Shown: piece by piece, positions 1-9,195 of the stretch
Position numbering within the stretch: the stretch's first letter is position 1
Layout of the letters: every line of letters starts with the position of its first letter
Source of the DNA: Streptomyces antibioticus
GTDB lineage: Bacteria > Actinomycetota > Actinomycetes > Streptomycetales > Streptomycetaceae
NCBI RefSeq assembly: GCF_002019855.1
Contig: NZ_CM007717.1
Span: 6,891,750-6,955,749, forward strand
DNA: 64,000 nucleotides
Reading direction: 5' to 3'
Notes under the pieces: generated by a model
Told to the model about the DNA's origin: nothing
The model's database searches: none
The model's input: only the letters and a program-made list of their open reading frames with translations
Position numbers and translations under genes: made by a program

Positions 1-1
1 C

Positions 2-1915
2 CTCACCGGCTCGCTCACCCTGGAGGCATGGGTCACCCCGGGCCCGGCCGGCTACCACCAGCCGATCGTCGCCAAGGGCGACACCCAGTACGCCCTCAAG
101 CAGTCCGGCCGCACCCTGGAGTTCTTCGTCCACGGCGGCGGCCAGTGGTACAGCGCCGGGTGGCCGCTCCCGGACGACTGGACCGGCCGCGAACACCAGG
201 TCGCCGGCGTCTTCGACGCGGACACGGGCACCGTCACCCTGCACGTCGACGGCACGGTCCGGGCCACCAGGACCGGCGCCCGGAGCCCCGACCACACCAC
301 CGCCGCGCTCTCCCTCGCCACCGACGCCGACCACCCGACCCGCGAGTTCAGCGGCACGATCCGCCGCGCCCGGGTCTACGCCCGCGCCCTGACCGCCGCC
401 GAACTGGCCTCCGAGCGCAGGGGCCCCGACGACGACGGCGTCCGCTTCTGGTTCGACGCCGCCACCGTCGCCGTCACCGAGAAGCGGCCCCGGGACGAGA
501 CGTTCCTCGCCTACGGCGGCGACTGGGACGACAACCCCAACGACGGCGCCTTCTCCGGCGACGGCATCGTCACCGCCGACCGCACCCCCACCGGCAAGTC
601 CGCCGAGGTCAAGCGGATCTATCAGGCCGTCGACGCCACCCCCGCCGACGGGGAGCGGGTGGCGCGGGGCGGCGCCGTCACGCTCACCAACGAGTACCTC
701 TTCACCGACCTGCGCGAGTTCGACGGCCACTGGGCGCTCGTCGCCGACGGAAGGACCGTCCAGCGCGGCCGGCTCAGCCGCGCCCAGCTCGACGTGGCCC
801 CGCTGTCGAGCAAGGACATCACCGTGCCCTTCCGGCTGCCGGACGCCCCCGCACCGGGCGCCGAGTACTTCCTCGAACTCACCTTCACCACCCGCGAGGC
901 CACGCGGTGGGCGAAGGCAGGCTTCGAGATCGCCAGGACACAGCTCCCGGTCGCCTCCGGCAGCCCCGCCGTCACCCCCCGCCCGCTGGACGGCGTCCCC
1001 GCGCTCACCCACACCGACACCGGCACCACCATCACCGTCACCGGCCGCGACTTCACACTCACCGTCGACCGGAGGACCGGCCTCATCACCTCCTACCGGT
1101 CCCGCGGCGCCGACCTGATCTCCTCCGGACCGGTCCCCAACTTCTGGCGCGCCCCCACCGACAACGACCTCGGCAACGGCCAGCACACCCGCAACCAGAC
1201 CTGGCGCGACGCCGGCGCCCGCCGCGAGGTGCGCTCCGTGACCGTGCGCGCGCTGCGCGACCGCGCCGTCGAGATCGAGGTCACCGGCACCCTGCCCACG
1301 ACCACGGCATCGGCGTACACCACCACCTACACCGTGTTCGGCAACGGCGAGATCAAGGTCGACAACACCCTGCGCCCGGGCGCCCCCTCCCTGCCGTACA
1401 TCCCCGAGGTCGGCACCCTGCTGACCCTGCCCGGACGGCTGGAGAACCTGCGCTACTACGGCCGCGGCCCCGAGGAGAACCACTGGGACCGCAACAACGC
1501 CACCGACGTGGGCCTGTACTCCGGGACCGTCACCGGACAGGGCACGCCCTATCTGCGCCCGCAGGAGAACGGCAACAGGACCGACATCCGCTGGATCGCG
1601 CTCACCGGCCCCGACGGCAGCGGACTGCTCGTCTCGGGCGAACCGCTCCTGGAGGTCAACGCCTCGCACCACACCCCCGAGGACCTCTCCGTGGGCGCCC
1701 GCCACGCCTACCAGCTCACCCCACGCCCCGAGGTCGTGCTGCGCGTCAACCACCGGCAGATGGGCGTCGGCGGCGACAACAGTTGGGGCGCGCACACCCA
1801 CGACGAGTACAAGCTGTTCGCCGACCGCGACTACGCGTACACCTACCGGCTGCGCCCGCTCGCGGACGCCGACGACGCCATGCGGCTCTCCCGGCGGCCC
1901 ACGGCGACCGACTAG
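2..1915 (+). CDS. beta-galactosidase, GH2 family, C-terminal part (5' end off the window)
   Basis: The reading frame is open from the window edge, so the N-terminal sugar-binding domains and most of the catalytic barrel lie outside. The first ~140 residues look like a LamG/concanavalin-like domain. After it comes the end of the GH2 barrel ([14 protein letters not shown], then DR-P-EVK near residue 200). The rest is a Bgal-small domain with its hallmark [12 protein letters not shown]. About 637 residues are visible. The enzyme should hydrolyse terminal beta-galactosides. Streptomyces GH2 enzymes of this layout are often secreted, but the signal region is not visible here. The LamG-like domain sits inside the catalytic domain rather than at a terminus. 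The family is clear; the exact substrate is not. Confidence 0.88.
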   Translation, partial: LTGSLTLEAWVTPGPAGYHQPIVAKGDTQYALKQSGRTLEFFVHGGGQWYSAGWPLPDDWTGREHQVAGVFDADTGTVTLHVDGTVRATRTGARSPDHTTAALSLATDADHPTREFSGTIRRARVYARALTAAELASERRGPDDDGVRFWFDAATVAVTEKRPRDETFLAYGGDWDDNPNDGAFSGDGIVTADRTPTGKSAEVKRIYQAVDATPADGERVARGGAVTLTNEYLFTDLREFDGHWALVADGRTVQRGRLSRAQLDVAPLSSKDITVPFRLPDAPAPGAEYFLELTFTTREATRWAKAGFEIARTQLPVASGSPAVTPRPLDGVPALTHTDTGTTITVTGRDFTLTVDRRTGLITSYRSRGADLISSGPVPNFWRAPTDNDLGNGQHTRNQTWRDAGARREVRSVTVRALRDRAVEIEVTGTLPTTTASAYTTTYTVFGNGEIKVDNTLRPGAPSLPYIPEVGTLLTLPGRLENLRYYGRGPEENHWDRNNATDVGLYSGTVTGQGTPYLRPQENGNRTDIRWIALTGPDGSGLLVSGEPLLEVNASHHTPEDLSVGARHAYQLTPRPEVVLRVNHRQMGVGGDNSWGAHTHDEYKLFADRDYAYTYRLRPLADADDAMRLSRRPTATD

Positions 1916-1949
1916 GAAAGAATCGGCAGGGAACGAAGCACCACCGACA

Positions 1950-1997
1950 GCGCACTCCACGGACACAGCGCACCACGGACACTGCGCACTCCACGGA
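1950..1997. repeat. three degenerate tandem repeats upstream of lpdA
   Basis: The unit GCGCACTCCACGGA occurs at 1950-1963 and 1984-1997. A shortened copy, GCGCACCACGGA, lies between them at 1968-1979. Spacings are 18 and 16 bp. The array ends 13 bases before the lpdA start codon, so it lies in the leader or next to the promoter. No function is known. Confidence 0.6.
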
Positions 1998-2010
1998 AAA
2001 GGAACCTTCC

Positions 2011-3423
<1,413 letters not shown>

Positions 3424-3428
3424 GCCGA

Positions 3429-3460
3429 CGGCGGGGCCGCTCACCCGGACGGCCCCGCCG
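3429..3460 (+). terminator. hairpin after lpdA
   Basis: An 11-bp perfect GC-rich stem (CGGCGGGGCCG, 3429-3439, with its complement 3450-3460) with a 10-nt loop starts six bases after the lpdA stop. There is no U tract, as is usual for Streptomyces terminators. Confidence 0.6.
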
Positions 3461-3535
3461 CGCTCGCCGTCCCAAGGCGCCCGCGATGTCCTGGCAGCAG
3501 CCACAGGACGCGAGCGACGGACGAGGGAGCGCGCC

Positions 3536-4909
3536 ATGCCGGACAGCGGTGCGCCCTCCGGCCCCGGGGACGCCGTCGACCCGGAGGAACTGCGGCTGCT
3601 GCGCGCCCGGGTCGCGGCGCTGGAGACGGACCTGGACACGGTCCGCGCCGCACTCCCCACCGCCGCCCCCACTGAGGGGCCCGCCCGGCACCGGGCGCGC
3701 TCCGTGCTCGCGGTGGTCCTCGTCGTCCTCGGCTGTCTGCTGGCCCCGCTGAGCGTCGTCGCCGCCTGGAGCGCCGAACTGGTCGGGGACACCGGCCGCT
3801 ATGTCGACACCGTCCGCCCCCTGGCCTCCGACCCGGACGTCCAGAACGCCGTCGCGGACGCCGTCTCCGACGCCGTCGTGGCCCGGCTCGACCTGCCGGT
3901 CCTGCTCCAGAGCGCGGCCCCGGACCGGCGGCCGCTGCTGGAACAGGCGCTCGGCGCGCTGGGCGAGCCCCTTCAGGACGCGGTCCGCAGCTTCGTCCAC
4001 GACAAGGCGCGGGCGGTCGTCGCCTCGGCGGCCTTCGAACGGATCTGGGCCGACGCCAACCGGCGCGTCCATGACACCCTGGACAAGGCGCTCACCGGCA
4101 GCGGGGACGGCGCCGTCAGACTGGAGAAGGACAGCGTCACGCTCGACCTCGCCCCGGTCGTCGAGGACGTCAAGGAGCGCCTCGCCGACGACGGTCTGAC
4201 GGTCGCCCGCCGCATCCCCACCCTGCACACCGACTTCACCCTCGTCCGCTCCGACGACATCGGCCGGATCCGCACCTATGTGCGCCTCCTGAAGCTGGCC
4301 GGGCTCTGGCTGCCCGTCGTGGCGGTCCTGCTGGTCGCGGCGGGCGTCCTGCTCGCCGGCCGGCGCCGCCGCGCCCTGATCGTCTCCGCGCTCGCCTTCG
4401 CCGTCACCACCCTGCTGCTCGGCGTCGCCCTCAGCGTGTTCCGGGTCGTCTACCTCGACGCCCTCCCGGCCGGTGTCTCCCAGCCCGCCGCCGGGGCCGT
4501 CTACGACACGCTGACCCGCTTCCTGCGCACCAGCGTGCGGGTCGTGGTCGCGCTCGGGGTGACGGTGGCCGTGGCCGCCTGGCTCACCGGGCCCGGCCGC
4601 GCGGCCGGTCTTGTCCGGCATCTGTGGCACTCCGGCATCGCCGCGGTCCGCGCCGCCGCGGGACACGCGGGGCTGCGCACCGGTCCGGTCGGGCCGTTCG
4701 TCCGCCGCTTCCGGCCGTGGATCACCTGGACCCTGGTCGGGGCGACCGTCCTGACCTACCTCCTGTGGCCGTACCCGACCGGCTGGGTCGTCATCGGGCT
4801 GGCGCTCACCCTGCTGTTCGCGCTGAGCGTGGCCGACTTCCTGGCGGCGGACGACACGGTGACCGGCGGTCCGCCGGGCCACGCGTCCACGAAGGAGACC
4901 CCCGTATGA
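3536..4909 (+). CDS. multi-spanning membrane protein, function unknown
   Basis: A 457-residue protein. It begins with a short coiled-coil-like stretch (residues ~18-40, rich in E, L and R), then a transmembrane segment near residues 58-80. Next comes a ~180-residue acidic domain that looks extracytoplasmic, starting with a DTGRYVDTVRPLA motif seen in many actinobacterial integral membrane proteins. Four or five further hydrophobic segments fill residues 255-440. No catalytic motif is recognised. Its stop overlaps the start of the next membrane protein by 4 bp (ATGA), so the two are probably co-translated. Confidence 0.8.
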   Translation: MPDSGAPSGPGDAVDPEELRLLRARVAALETDLDTVRAALPTAAPTEGPARHRARSVLAVVLVVLGCLLAPLSVVAAWSAELVGDTGRYVDTVRPLASDPDVQNAVADAVSDAVVARLDLPVLLQSAAPDRRPLLEQALGALGEPLQDAVRSFVHDKARAVVASAAFERIWADANRRVHDTLDKALTGSGDGAVRLEKDSVTLDLAPVVEDVKERLADDGLTVARRIPTLHTDFTLVRSDDIGRIRTYVRLLKLAGLWLPVVAVLLVAAGVLLAGRRRRALIVSALAFAVTTLLLGVALSVFRVVYLDALPAGVSQPAAGAVYDTLTRFLRTSVRVVVALGVTVAVAAWLTGPGRAAGLVRHLWHSGIAAVRAAAGHAGLRTGPVGPFVRRFRPWITWTLVGATVLTYLLWPYPTGWVVIGLALTLLFALSVADFLAADDTVTGGPPGHASTKETPV

Positions 4910-5415
4910 CCCCACCCGGCGCCTCGCCGTCCGGCGACCCGCACCGCGCCCCGCAGGGCGACATCGGCAGCGCCTGGTCCGCCCCGCCCGGCGGCCCGCG
5001 CCGCGCCGCACCGGCCCCGCAGGACACCCGTCGGGCCCGGGACGCCCGGCTCGCCGGTGGTGTCGCCTTCGCCGGGACGCTGATGCTGTGCGGCGGCGTC
5101 CTCGCCGTGCTCCAGGGCATCCCGGCCCTGACGGCGAACGGCGGCGGCTACCCCCGGACCGGCTCCTCCGCTTACGACGTCGACCTGACCGCCTGGGGCT
5201 GGATCCACGTGGTCCTCGGCGTCCTCGCCGCCGGCGCCGGGGCGGGCCTCCTCAAGGACGCGGCCTGGGCCCGCTACCCGGCCGTCTTCCTCGCCGCCCT
5301 CAGCCTGGTCACCCAGTTTCTGTTCCTCCCGCACCGGCCGCTGTGGTCGGTCACCGTCATGGCGATCGACGCCTTCGTGATCTGCGCGCTGGTGGCCCGC
5401 CAGGAACCCCCGTGA
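4906..5415 (+). CDS. DUF7144-like four-helix membrane protein
   Basis: A 169-residue protein. The first ~45 residues are Pro/Ala-rich and cytosolic-looking. Four hydrophobic helices follow (~50-72, ~98-118, ~122-142, ~145-163), with a conserved-looking TAWGWIHVVLG motif between the first and second. Proteins of this type are common in Streptomyces and have no known function. The ATG overlaps the upstream stop by 4 bp, which supports an operon with the preceding membrane protein. The DUF name is from memory. Confidence 0.78.
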   Translation: MTPPGASPSGDPHRAPQGDIGSAWSAPPGGPRRAAPAPQDTRRARDARLAGGVAFAGTLMLCGGVLAVLQGIPALTANGGGYPRTGSSAYDVDLTAWGWIHVVLGVLAAGAGAGLLKDAAWARYPAVFLAALSLVTQFLFLPHRPLWSVTVMAIDAFVICALVARQEPP

Positions 5416-5501
5416 CCTGACGGGGGAGCGGTGCAGGCCGGCGAAGGTCCATGTCGGATTCCTGCCAGCGCCGGACCGGTCCGGTCCCCGATGCTGGACG
5501 C

Positions 5502-6998
5502 ATGCAGAACGGGATGCACACCGACCGGGACCGCTGTGTACGCGCCGTCCGCTCCAAGGACGCGCGGTTCGACGGCTGGTTCTTCACCGCGGTCACGACC
5601 ACCGGCATCTACTGCCGGCCGAGCTGCCCGGTGGTACCGCCCAAGCCGGAGAACATGACCTTCCTGCCCAGCGCGGCCGCCTGCCAGCAGGCCGGCTTCC
5701 GCGCATGCAAGCGCTGCCGCCCGGACACCAGCCCCGGCTCCCCCGAGTGGAACCAGCGCGCCGACCTCGTGGCCCGCGCGATGCGGCTGATCGCCGACGG
5801 GGTCGTGGACCGGGACGGCGTCACGGGCCTCGCCGTCCGCCTCGGCTACAGCACCCGCCAGATCGAACGCCAGCTCCTCGCCGAACTCGGCGCCGGACCC
5901 CTCGCGCTGGCCCGCGCCCAGCGCGCGCAGACGGCCCGGCTGCTCATCGAGACCACCGGACTGCCCATGGCGGACGTGGCGTTCGCCGCCGGCTTCGCCT
6001 CCGTCCGCGCCTTCAACGACACCGTGCGGGAGGTCTTCGCGCTCTCCCCGACCGAACTGCGCGCCCGCGTGCCCGGCCGCGGCGGCGCCGGACCGGCCGG
6101 CCTCGCGACCCCGGGCACCCTCGCCCTCCGCCTCCCCTTCCGCGCCCCGCTCAACCCCGACAACCTCTTCGGACACCTCGCGGCGACCGGCGTACCGGGC
6201 GTGGAGGAATGGCGCGACGGCTCCTTCCGGCGCACCCTGCGCCTGCCCCACGGGCACGGTGTCGTGGCCCTCACCCCGCACCCCGACCACATCGGCTGCC
6301 GCCTCACCCTCACCGACCCGCGCGATCTCACCGTCGCCATCAGCCGCTGCCGGCGGATGCTCGACCTGGACGCCGATCCGGTCGCCGTGGACGACCAGTT
6401 GCGCACGGACCCGCTGCTCGCGCCGCTGGTCGACAAGGCCCCGGGACGCCGGGTGCCGCGCACGGTCGACGAGGCCGAGTTCGCCGTCCGCGCCGTCCTC
6501 GGCCAGCAGGTCTCCACCGCGGCGGCCCGCACCCACGCGGCCCGCCTGGTCACGGCGTACGGCGACCCGGTGGACGACCCGGAGGGCGGCCTCACCCACC
6601 TCTTCCCCACCCCCGAGGCGCTGGCGGCGGTGAACCCCGAGACCCTGCCGATGCCCCGCACCCGCCAGGCCACGTTCACCACGCTCACGAACCAACTGGC
6701 CTCAGGCGAGCTGCACTTGGACGTCGACAGCGACTGGACGGAGACCCGCGCCCGACTCCTCGCCCTCCCCGGCTTCGGCCCCTGGACCGTCGACGTCATC
6801 GCGATGCGCGCCCTCGGCGACCCCGACGCCTTCCTCCCCACCGACCTCGGAGTCCGGCGCGCCGCAAGCGAGTTGGGCCTCCCCGCCACCCCGGCGGCCC
6901 TCACCGCCCGCGCGGCCGCCTGGCGCCCCTGGCGCGCCTACGCGGTCCAGTACCTGTGGGCCACCGACAGCCACCCCATCAACTTCCTCCCCGCGTAA
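5502..6998 (+). CDS. alkA: Ada-type regulatory domain fused to AlkA 3-methyladenine DNA glycosylase
   Basis: A bifunctional alkylation-repair protein of 498 residues. The N-terminal Ada zinc domain carries four Cys in IYCRPSC and FRACKRC, the methyl-phosphotriester acceptor site in Ada. An AraC-type HTH follows (~85-175), then an AlkA N-terminal domain, then an HhH-GPD glycosylase domain. That last domain has LPGFGPWTVDV and the catalytic Asp in FLPTDLGVR. It should excise alkylated bases and, through the Ada half, may sense methylation and activate transcription. ATG choices are 5451, 5502 and 5514. The zinc domain begins immediately after 5514, so 5502 or 5514 is likely. The ogt gene starts 10 bases downstream. 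Confidence 0.92.
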   Translation: MQNGMHTDRDRCVRAVRSKDARFDGWFFTAVTTTGIYCRPSCPVVPPKPENMTFLPSAAACQQAGFRACKRCRPDTSPGSPEWNQRADLVARAMRLIADGVVDRDGVTGLAVRLGYSTRQIERQLLAELGAGPLALARAQRAQTARLLIETTGLPMADVAFAAGFASVRAFNDTVREVFALSPTELRARVPGRGGAGPAGLATPGTLALRLPFRAPLNPDNLFGHLAATGVPGVEEWRDGSFRRTLRLPHGHGVVALTPHPDHIGCRLTLTDPRDLTVAISRCRRMLDLDADPVAVDDQLRTDPLLAPLVDKAPGRRVPRTVDEAEFAVRAVLGQQVSTAAARTHAARLVTAYGDPVDDPEGGLTHLFPTPEALAAVNPETLPMPRTRQATFTTLTNQLASGELHLDVDSDWTETRARLLALPGFGPWTVDVIAMRALGDPDAFLPTDLGVRRAASELGLPATPAALTARAAAWRPWRAYAVQYLWATDSHPINFLPA

Positions 6999-7008
6999 GG
7001 AAACCCGC

Positions 7009-7494
7009 GTGAGACACCACACCGTCATCGACAGCCCGTACGGCCCGCTCACCCTCGTCGCCGACGACGACGGCGTCCTGTGCGGCCTCTACATGACCGA
7101 CCAGCGCCACCGCCCGCCCCAGGAGACCTTCGGTTCCCGCGACGACACCCTCTTCACGGAGACCGAGGAACAGCTAGCCGCCTACTTCGCCGCCGACCTC
7201 AAGGAGTTCACCGTCCCGCTGCGTCTGCACGGCACCCCCTTCCAGCAAAGGGTCTGGGCCGAACTCCGCAGAATCCCCTACGGCGAGACCCGCACGTACG
7301 GCGCCCTCGCCGCCACCCTCGGCACCCCGGGCGCCGCCCGCGCGGTGGGCCTCGCCAACGGCCGCAACCCCATCGGCATCATCGTCCCCTGCCACCGCGT
7401 CGTCGGCGCCGACGGCAACCTCACCGGCTACGGCGGCGGCCTCCCCCGCAAACGCCGCCTCCTGACCCACGAAACGGGAGCGGCGCTCTTCTAG
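7009..7494 (+). CDS. ogt: methylated-DNA-[protein]-cysteine S-methyltransferase
   Basis: This suicide repair protein removes O6-methyl groups from guanine by transferring them to its own cysteine. It has 161 residues, with an N-terminal RNase-H-like domain and a C-terminal winged helix. The winged helix carries the RAVGLANGRNP DNA-recognition helix and the active-site IVPCHRVVG. It starts at GTG after AAGGAAACCC. With the upstream Ada-AlkA gene it forms a two-gene alkylation-repair operon that handles both N- and O-alkyl lesions. Confidence 0.95.
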   Translation: MRHHTVIDSPYGPLTLVADDDGVLCGLYMTDQRHRPPQETFGSRDDTLFTETEEQLAAYFAADLKEFTVPLRLHGTPFQQRVWAELRRIPYGETRTYGALAATLGTPGAARAVGLANGRNPIGIIVPCHRVVGADGNLTGYGGGLPRKRRLLTHETGAALF

Positions 7495-7510
7495 TTCAGA
7501 CCCCGGAGCC

Positions 7511-7621
7511 CTAAAACGCGAGCCCCCACCGCACGCCCGAGACAACGCCCAGCACGAGCGCCGGTGACACCCAGCGCGTTCCGGCCCGTTCGTCGTCCAC
7601 CCCGGGCTCCTCGCCGCGCAC
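7511..7621 (-). CDS. 36-residue hydrophobic peptide coupled to the sirtuin gene
   Basis: A GTG at 7621 shares one base with the TAG stop of the sirtuin gene (TAGTG), and the frame runs 36 residues to a TAG at 7511. The N-terminal half is charged (EEPGVDDERAG); the C-terminal half is one hydrophobic segment (WVSPALVLGVVSGV) ending in WGLAF. This fits a tiny single-pass membrane peptide made by termination-reinitiation. The ORF could be chance, but the overlapping stop/start and charge-then-hydrophobic layout favour it being real. Confidence 0.45.
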   Translation of the reverse strand: MRGEEPGVDDERAGTRWVSPALVLGVVSGVRWGLAF

Positions 7622-8355
7622 TACGCGCCCTCGCCGGCCAGCGCGCCCAGCACCCGGGGCAGGGCCGTGCCGATCGGCTCGCGTACGACCTCGTCGGCGA
7701 TGTCGTCGTACGGGGTCGGTTCGGCGTTCACGATGATCAGGCGGGCGCCGTGGTCGGCGGCGACCTGGGTGAGGCCCGCCGCCGGATGGACCTGGAGGCT
7801 GGTGCCGACGGCGAGGAAGACCGTGCACGCCTTGGCGATGGCGGCGGCCTCGCCGAGCACGACGGGGTCGAGGCGCTCGCCGAACATGATCGTCGCGGGC
7901 TTGAGGACACCGCCGCACTCCAGGCACGGCGGATCCTCCTCGCCCGCGTCGAGCCGGGCGAGCGCGTCCGCCATGGGACCCCGGCCATGGCACTTGACGC
8001 ACACGTACTCCCGCGCCGTGCCGTGCAGTTCGAGTACCTTGCGGGCGGGCAGCCCGGCGAGCTGGTGGAGCCCGTCCACGTTCTGCGTGAGCACCCGCAC
8101 CGGCACCCCGGAGCGCTCCAGCTCCACGACGGCCCGGTGCGCGACGTTCGGCTCGGCGCCCAGCGCCCCGGTGTCACGCCGCATCCGCCAGGCGCGGCGC
8201 CGGATCTCCGGATCCTTGACGTAGTACTCGTACGTGACGAGCTTCTCGGCCTCCGGGTCCCTGCGCCACAGCCCGTCCGGGCCGCGGTAGTCGGGGATGC
8301 CGGAGTCGGTGGAGACACCGGCGCCGGTCAGGACGGCGACGAGGGGCTTGCTCAT
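7621..8355 (-). CDS. SIR2-family NAD-dependent protein deacetylase
   Basis: A class III deacylase of 244 residues. It has the NAD-binding GAGVSTDSGIPDYRG at the N-terminus, the catalytic-region TQNVDGLH with the ELHG histidine, and a zinc site made by CVKCHGR and CLECGG. GTSLQVHP and IVNAEPTP complete the Rossmann fold. The family removes acyl groups from lysines, for example on acyl-CoA synthetases, and releases nicotinamide and O-acyl-ADP-ribose. A 36-residue ORF overlaps its stop. The gene is divergent from a small RHH-type gene. Confidence 0.93.
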   Translation of the reverse strand: MSKPLVAVLTGAGVSTDSGIPDYRGPDGLWRRDPEAEKLVTYEYYVKDPEIRRRAWRMRRDTGALGAEPNVAHRAVVELERSGVPVRVLTQNVDGLHQLAGLPARKVLELHGTAREYVCVKCHGRGPMADALARLDAGEEDPPCLECGGVLKPATIMFGERLDPVVLGEAAAIAKACTVFLAVGTSLQVHPAAGLTQVAADHGARLIIVNAEPTPYDDIADEVVREPIGTALPRVLGALAGEGA

Positions 8356-8432
8356 GGGGGCGAGGGTAGGTCGGCGGGGCCGTGGGGCGCGAACGGATAT
8401 CCGGGGCCCCGCAGCGGTGCTACCGTCCCGGC

Positions 8433-8633
8433 ATGGCCAAGGTCACCGTCTCCCTCGACGCCGAACTCGTCGTCGAGATCATGGTTCTCTCCGGTGTGGG
8501 CAGTCCGCAGGACGCCGTCGAGCTGGTCGTGCGCGACTACATCGCGCGCGGGCACCGCACCGAGTCCCGGACCGCCGTACGCGACGAGGCGCTGCGCGAG
8601 GTGGACGCCAAGCCGAGCGACACGCAGGGCTGA
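8433..8633 (+). CDS. small ribbon-helix-helix/VapB-like protein (orphan)
   Basis: A 66-residue protein beginning AKVTVSLDAELV, a beta strand followed by helices, as in RHH DNA-binding proteins and VapB-type antitoxins (DUF2191-like). The tail is charged. No toxin-like PIN-domain ORF follows: the next gene is a convergent Nudix hydrolase 19 bases away. It may be an orphan antitoxin-like regulator. The fold is inferred from a short motif only. Confidence 0.75.
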   Translation: MAKVTVSLDAELVVEIMVLSGVGSPQDAVELVVRDYIARGHRTESRTAVRDEALREVDAKPSDTQG

Positions 8634-8652
8634 ACGGCACGGAGGTGAGCCC

Positions 8653-9153
8653 TCAGAGCACCCGGCGGCCGTTCTCCAGCTCGGCCGTGTCCGACCCTTC
8701 CGTCAGCACGTCGAGCGCGGCCAGCACCCGCAGGCCCAGCGAGCCCAGCAGATATTCGGTGATCTCCTCGCGGGCGACCAGGCGCCAGGACAGCAGCTCC
8801 TCCTCCTGGAGCTTGATCTCCTTGAGGTCCAGCTCGTCGAGCACCCCGCCGTCGAAGAGGTACGCCACCAGCGGCGGGCGGCCGGGACCGGTCGACCAGT
8901 CCACCGCGAGCAGCCGCCCCAGCGGACGGTCGAGACCGATCTCCTCCAGGGTCTCGCGGCGCGCGCCCTGACGCGGCGACTCGCCCTCGTCGGACTCGAT
9001 CGTGCCGCCGGGCAGCGCCCATCCGTCACGGTAGTTGGGCTCGACGAGCAGGACCCGGCCCTCGGTGTCACGGAAGAGCGCCGCGGCACCGGCCAGGACA
9101 CGGGGCAGGGAGGCGATGTACGCCGCGAAGTCGGACGTGCTGGAAGTGGTCAT
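8653..9153 (-). CDS. Nudix hydrolase
   Basis: A 166-residue pyrophosphohydrolase of the Nudix superfamily. The Nudix box is seen as G(G)TIESDEGES...RRETLEEIGL. The REx2EExGL half is perfect, and the first gap is two residues longer than the consensus GX5E. The family cleaves nucleoside diphosphates linked to other moieties; the substrate cannot be told from sequence. It is convergent with the small RHH gene and 42 bases from the ADP-ribosylglycohydrolase gene on the same strand, a tempting pairing since both families act on ADP-ribose derivatives. Confidence 0.9.
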   Translation of the reverse strand: MTTSSTSDFAAYIASLPRVLAGAAALFRDTEGRVLLVEPNYRDGWALPGGTIESDEGESPRQGARRETLEEIGLDRPLGRLLAVDWSTGPGRPPLVAYLFDGGVLDELDLKEIKLQEEELLSWRLVAREEITEYLLGSLGLRVLAALDVLTEGSDTAELENGRRVL

Positions 9154-9195
9154 TCACTAAAGGTAACCACTGCGCGGAGCCGCTCATCGGACCGG

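Noticed and set aside
28-1998. In-frame extension of lpdA by ~660 residues upstream
   Set aside because: The upstream part is the out-of-frame shadow of the beta-galactosidase gene (Arg/Pro-rich, no domain). The flavoprotein motif begins at 2011.
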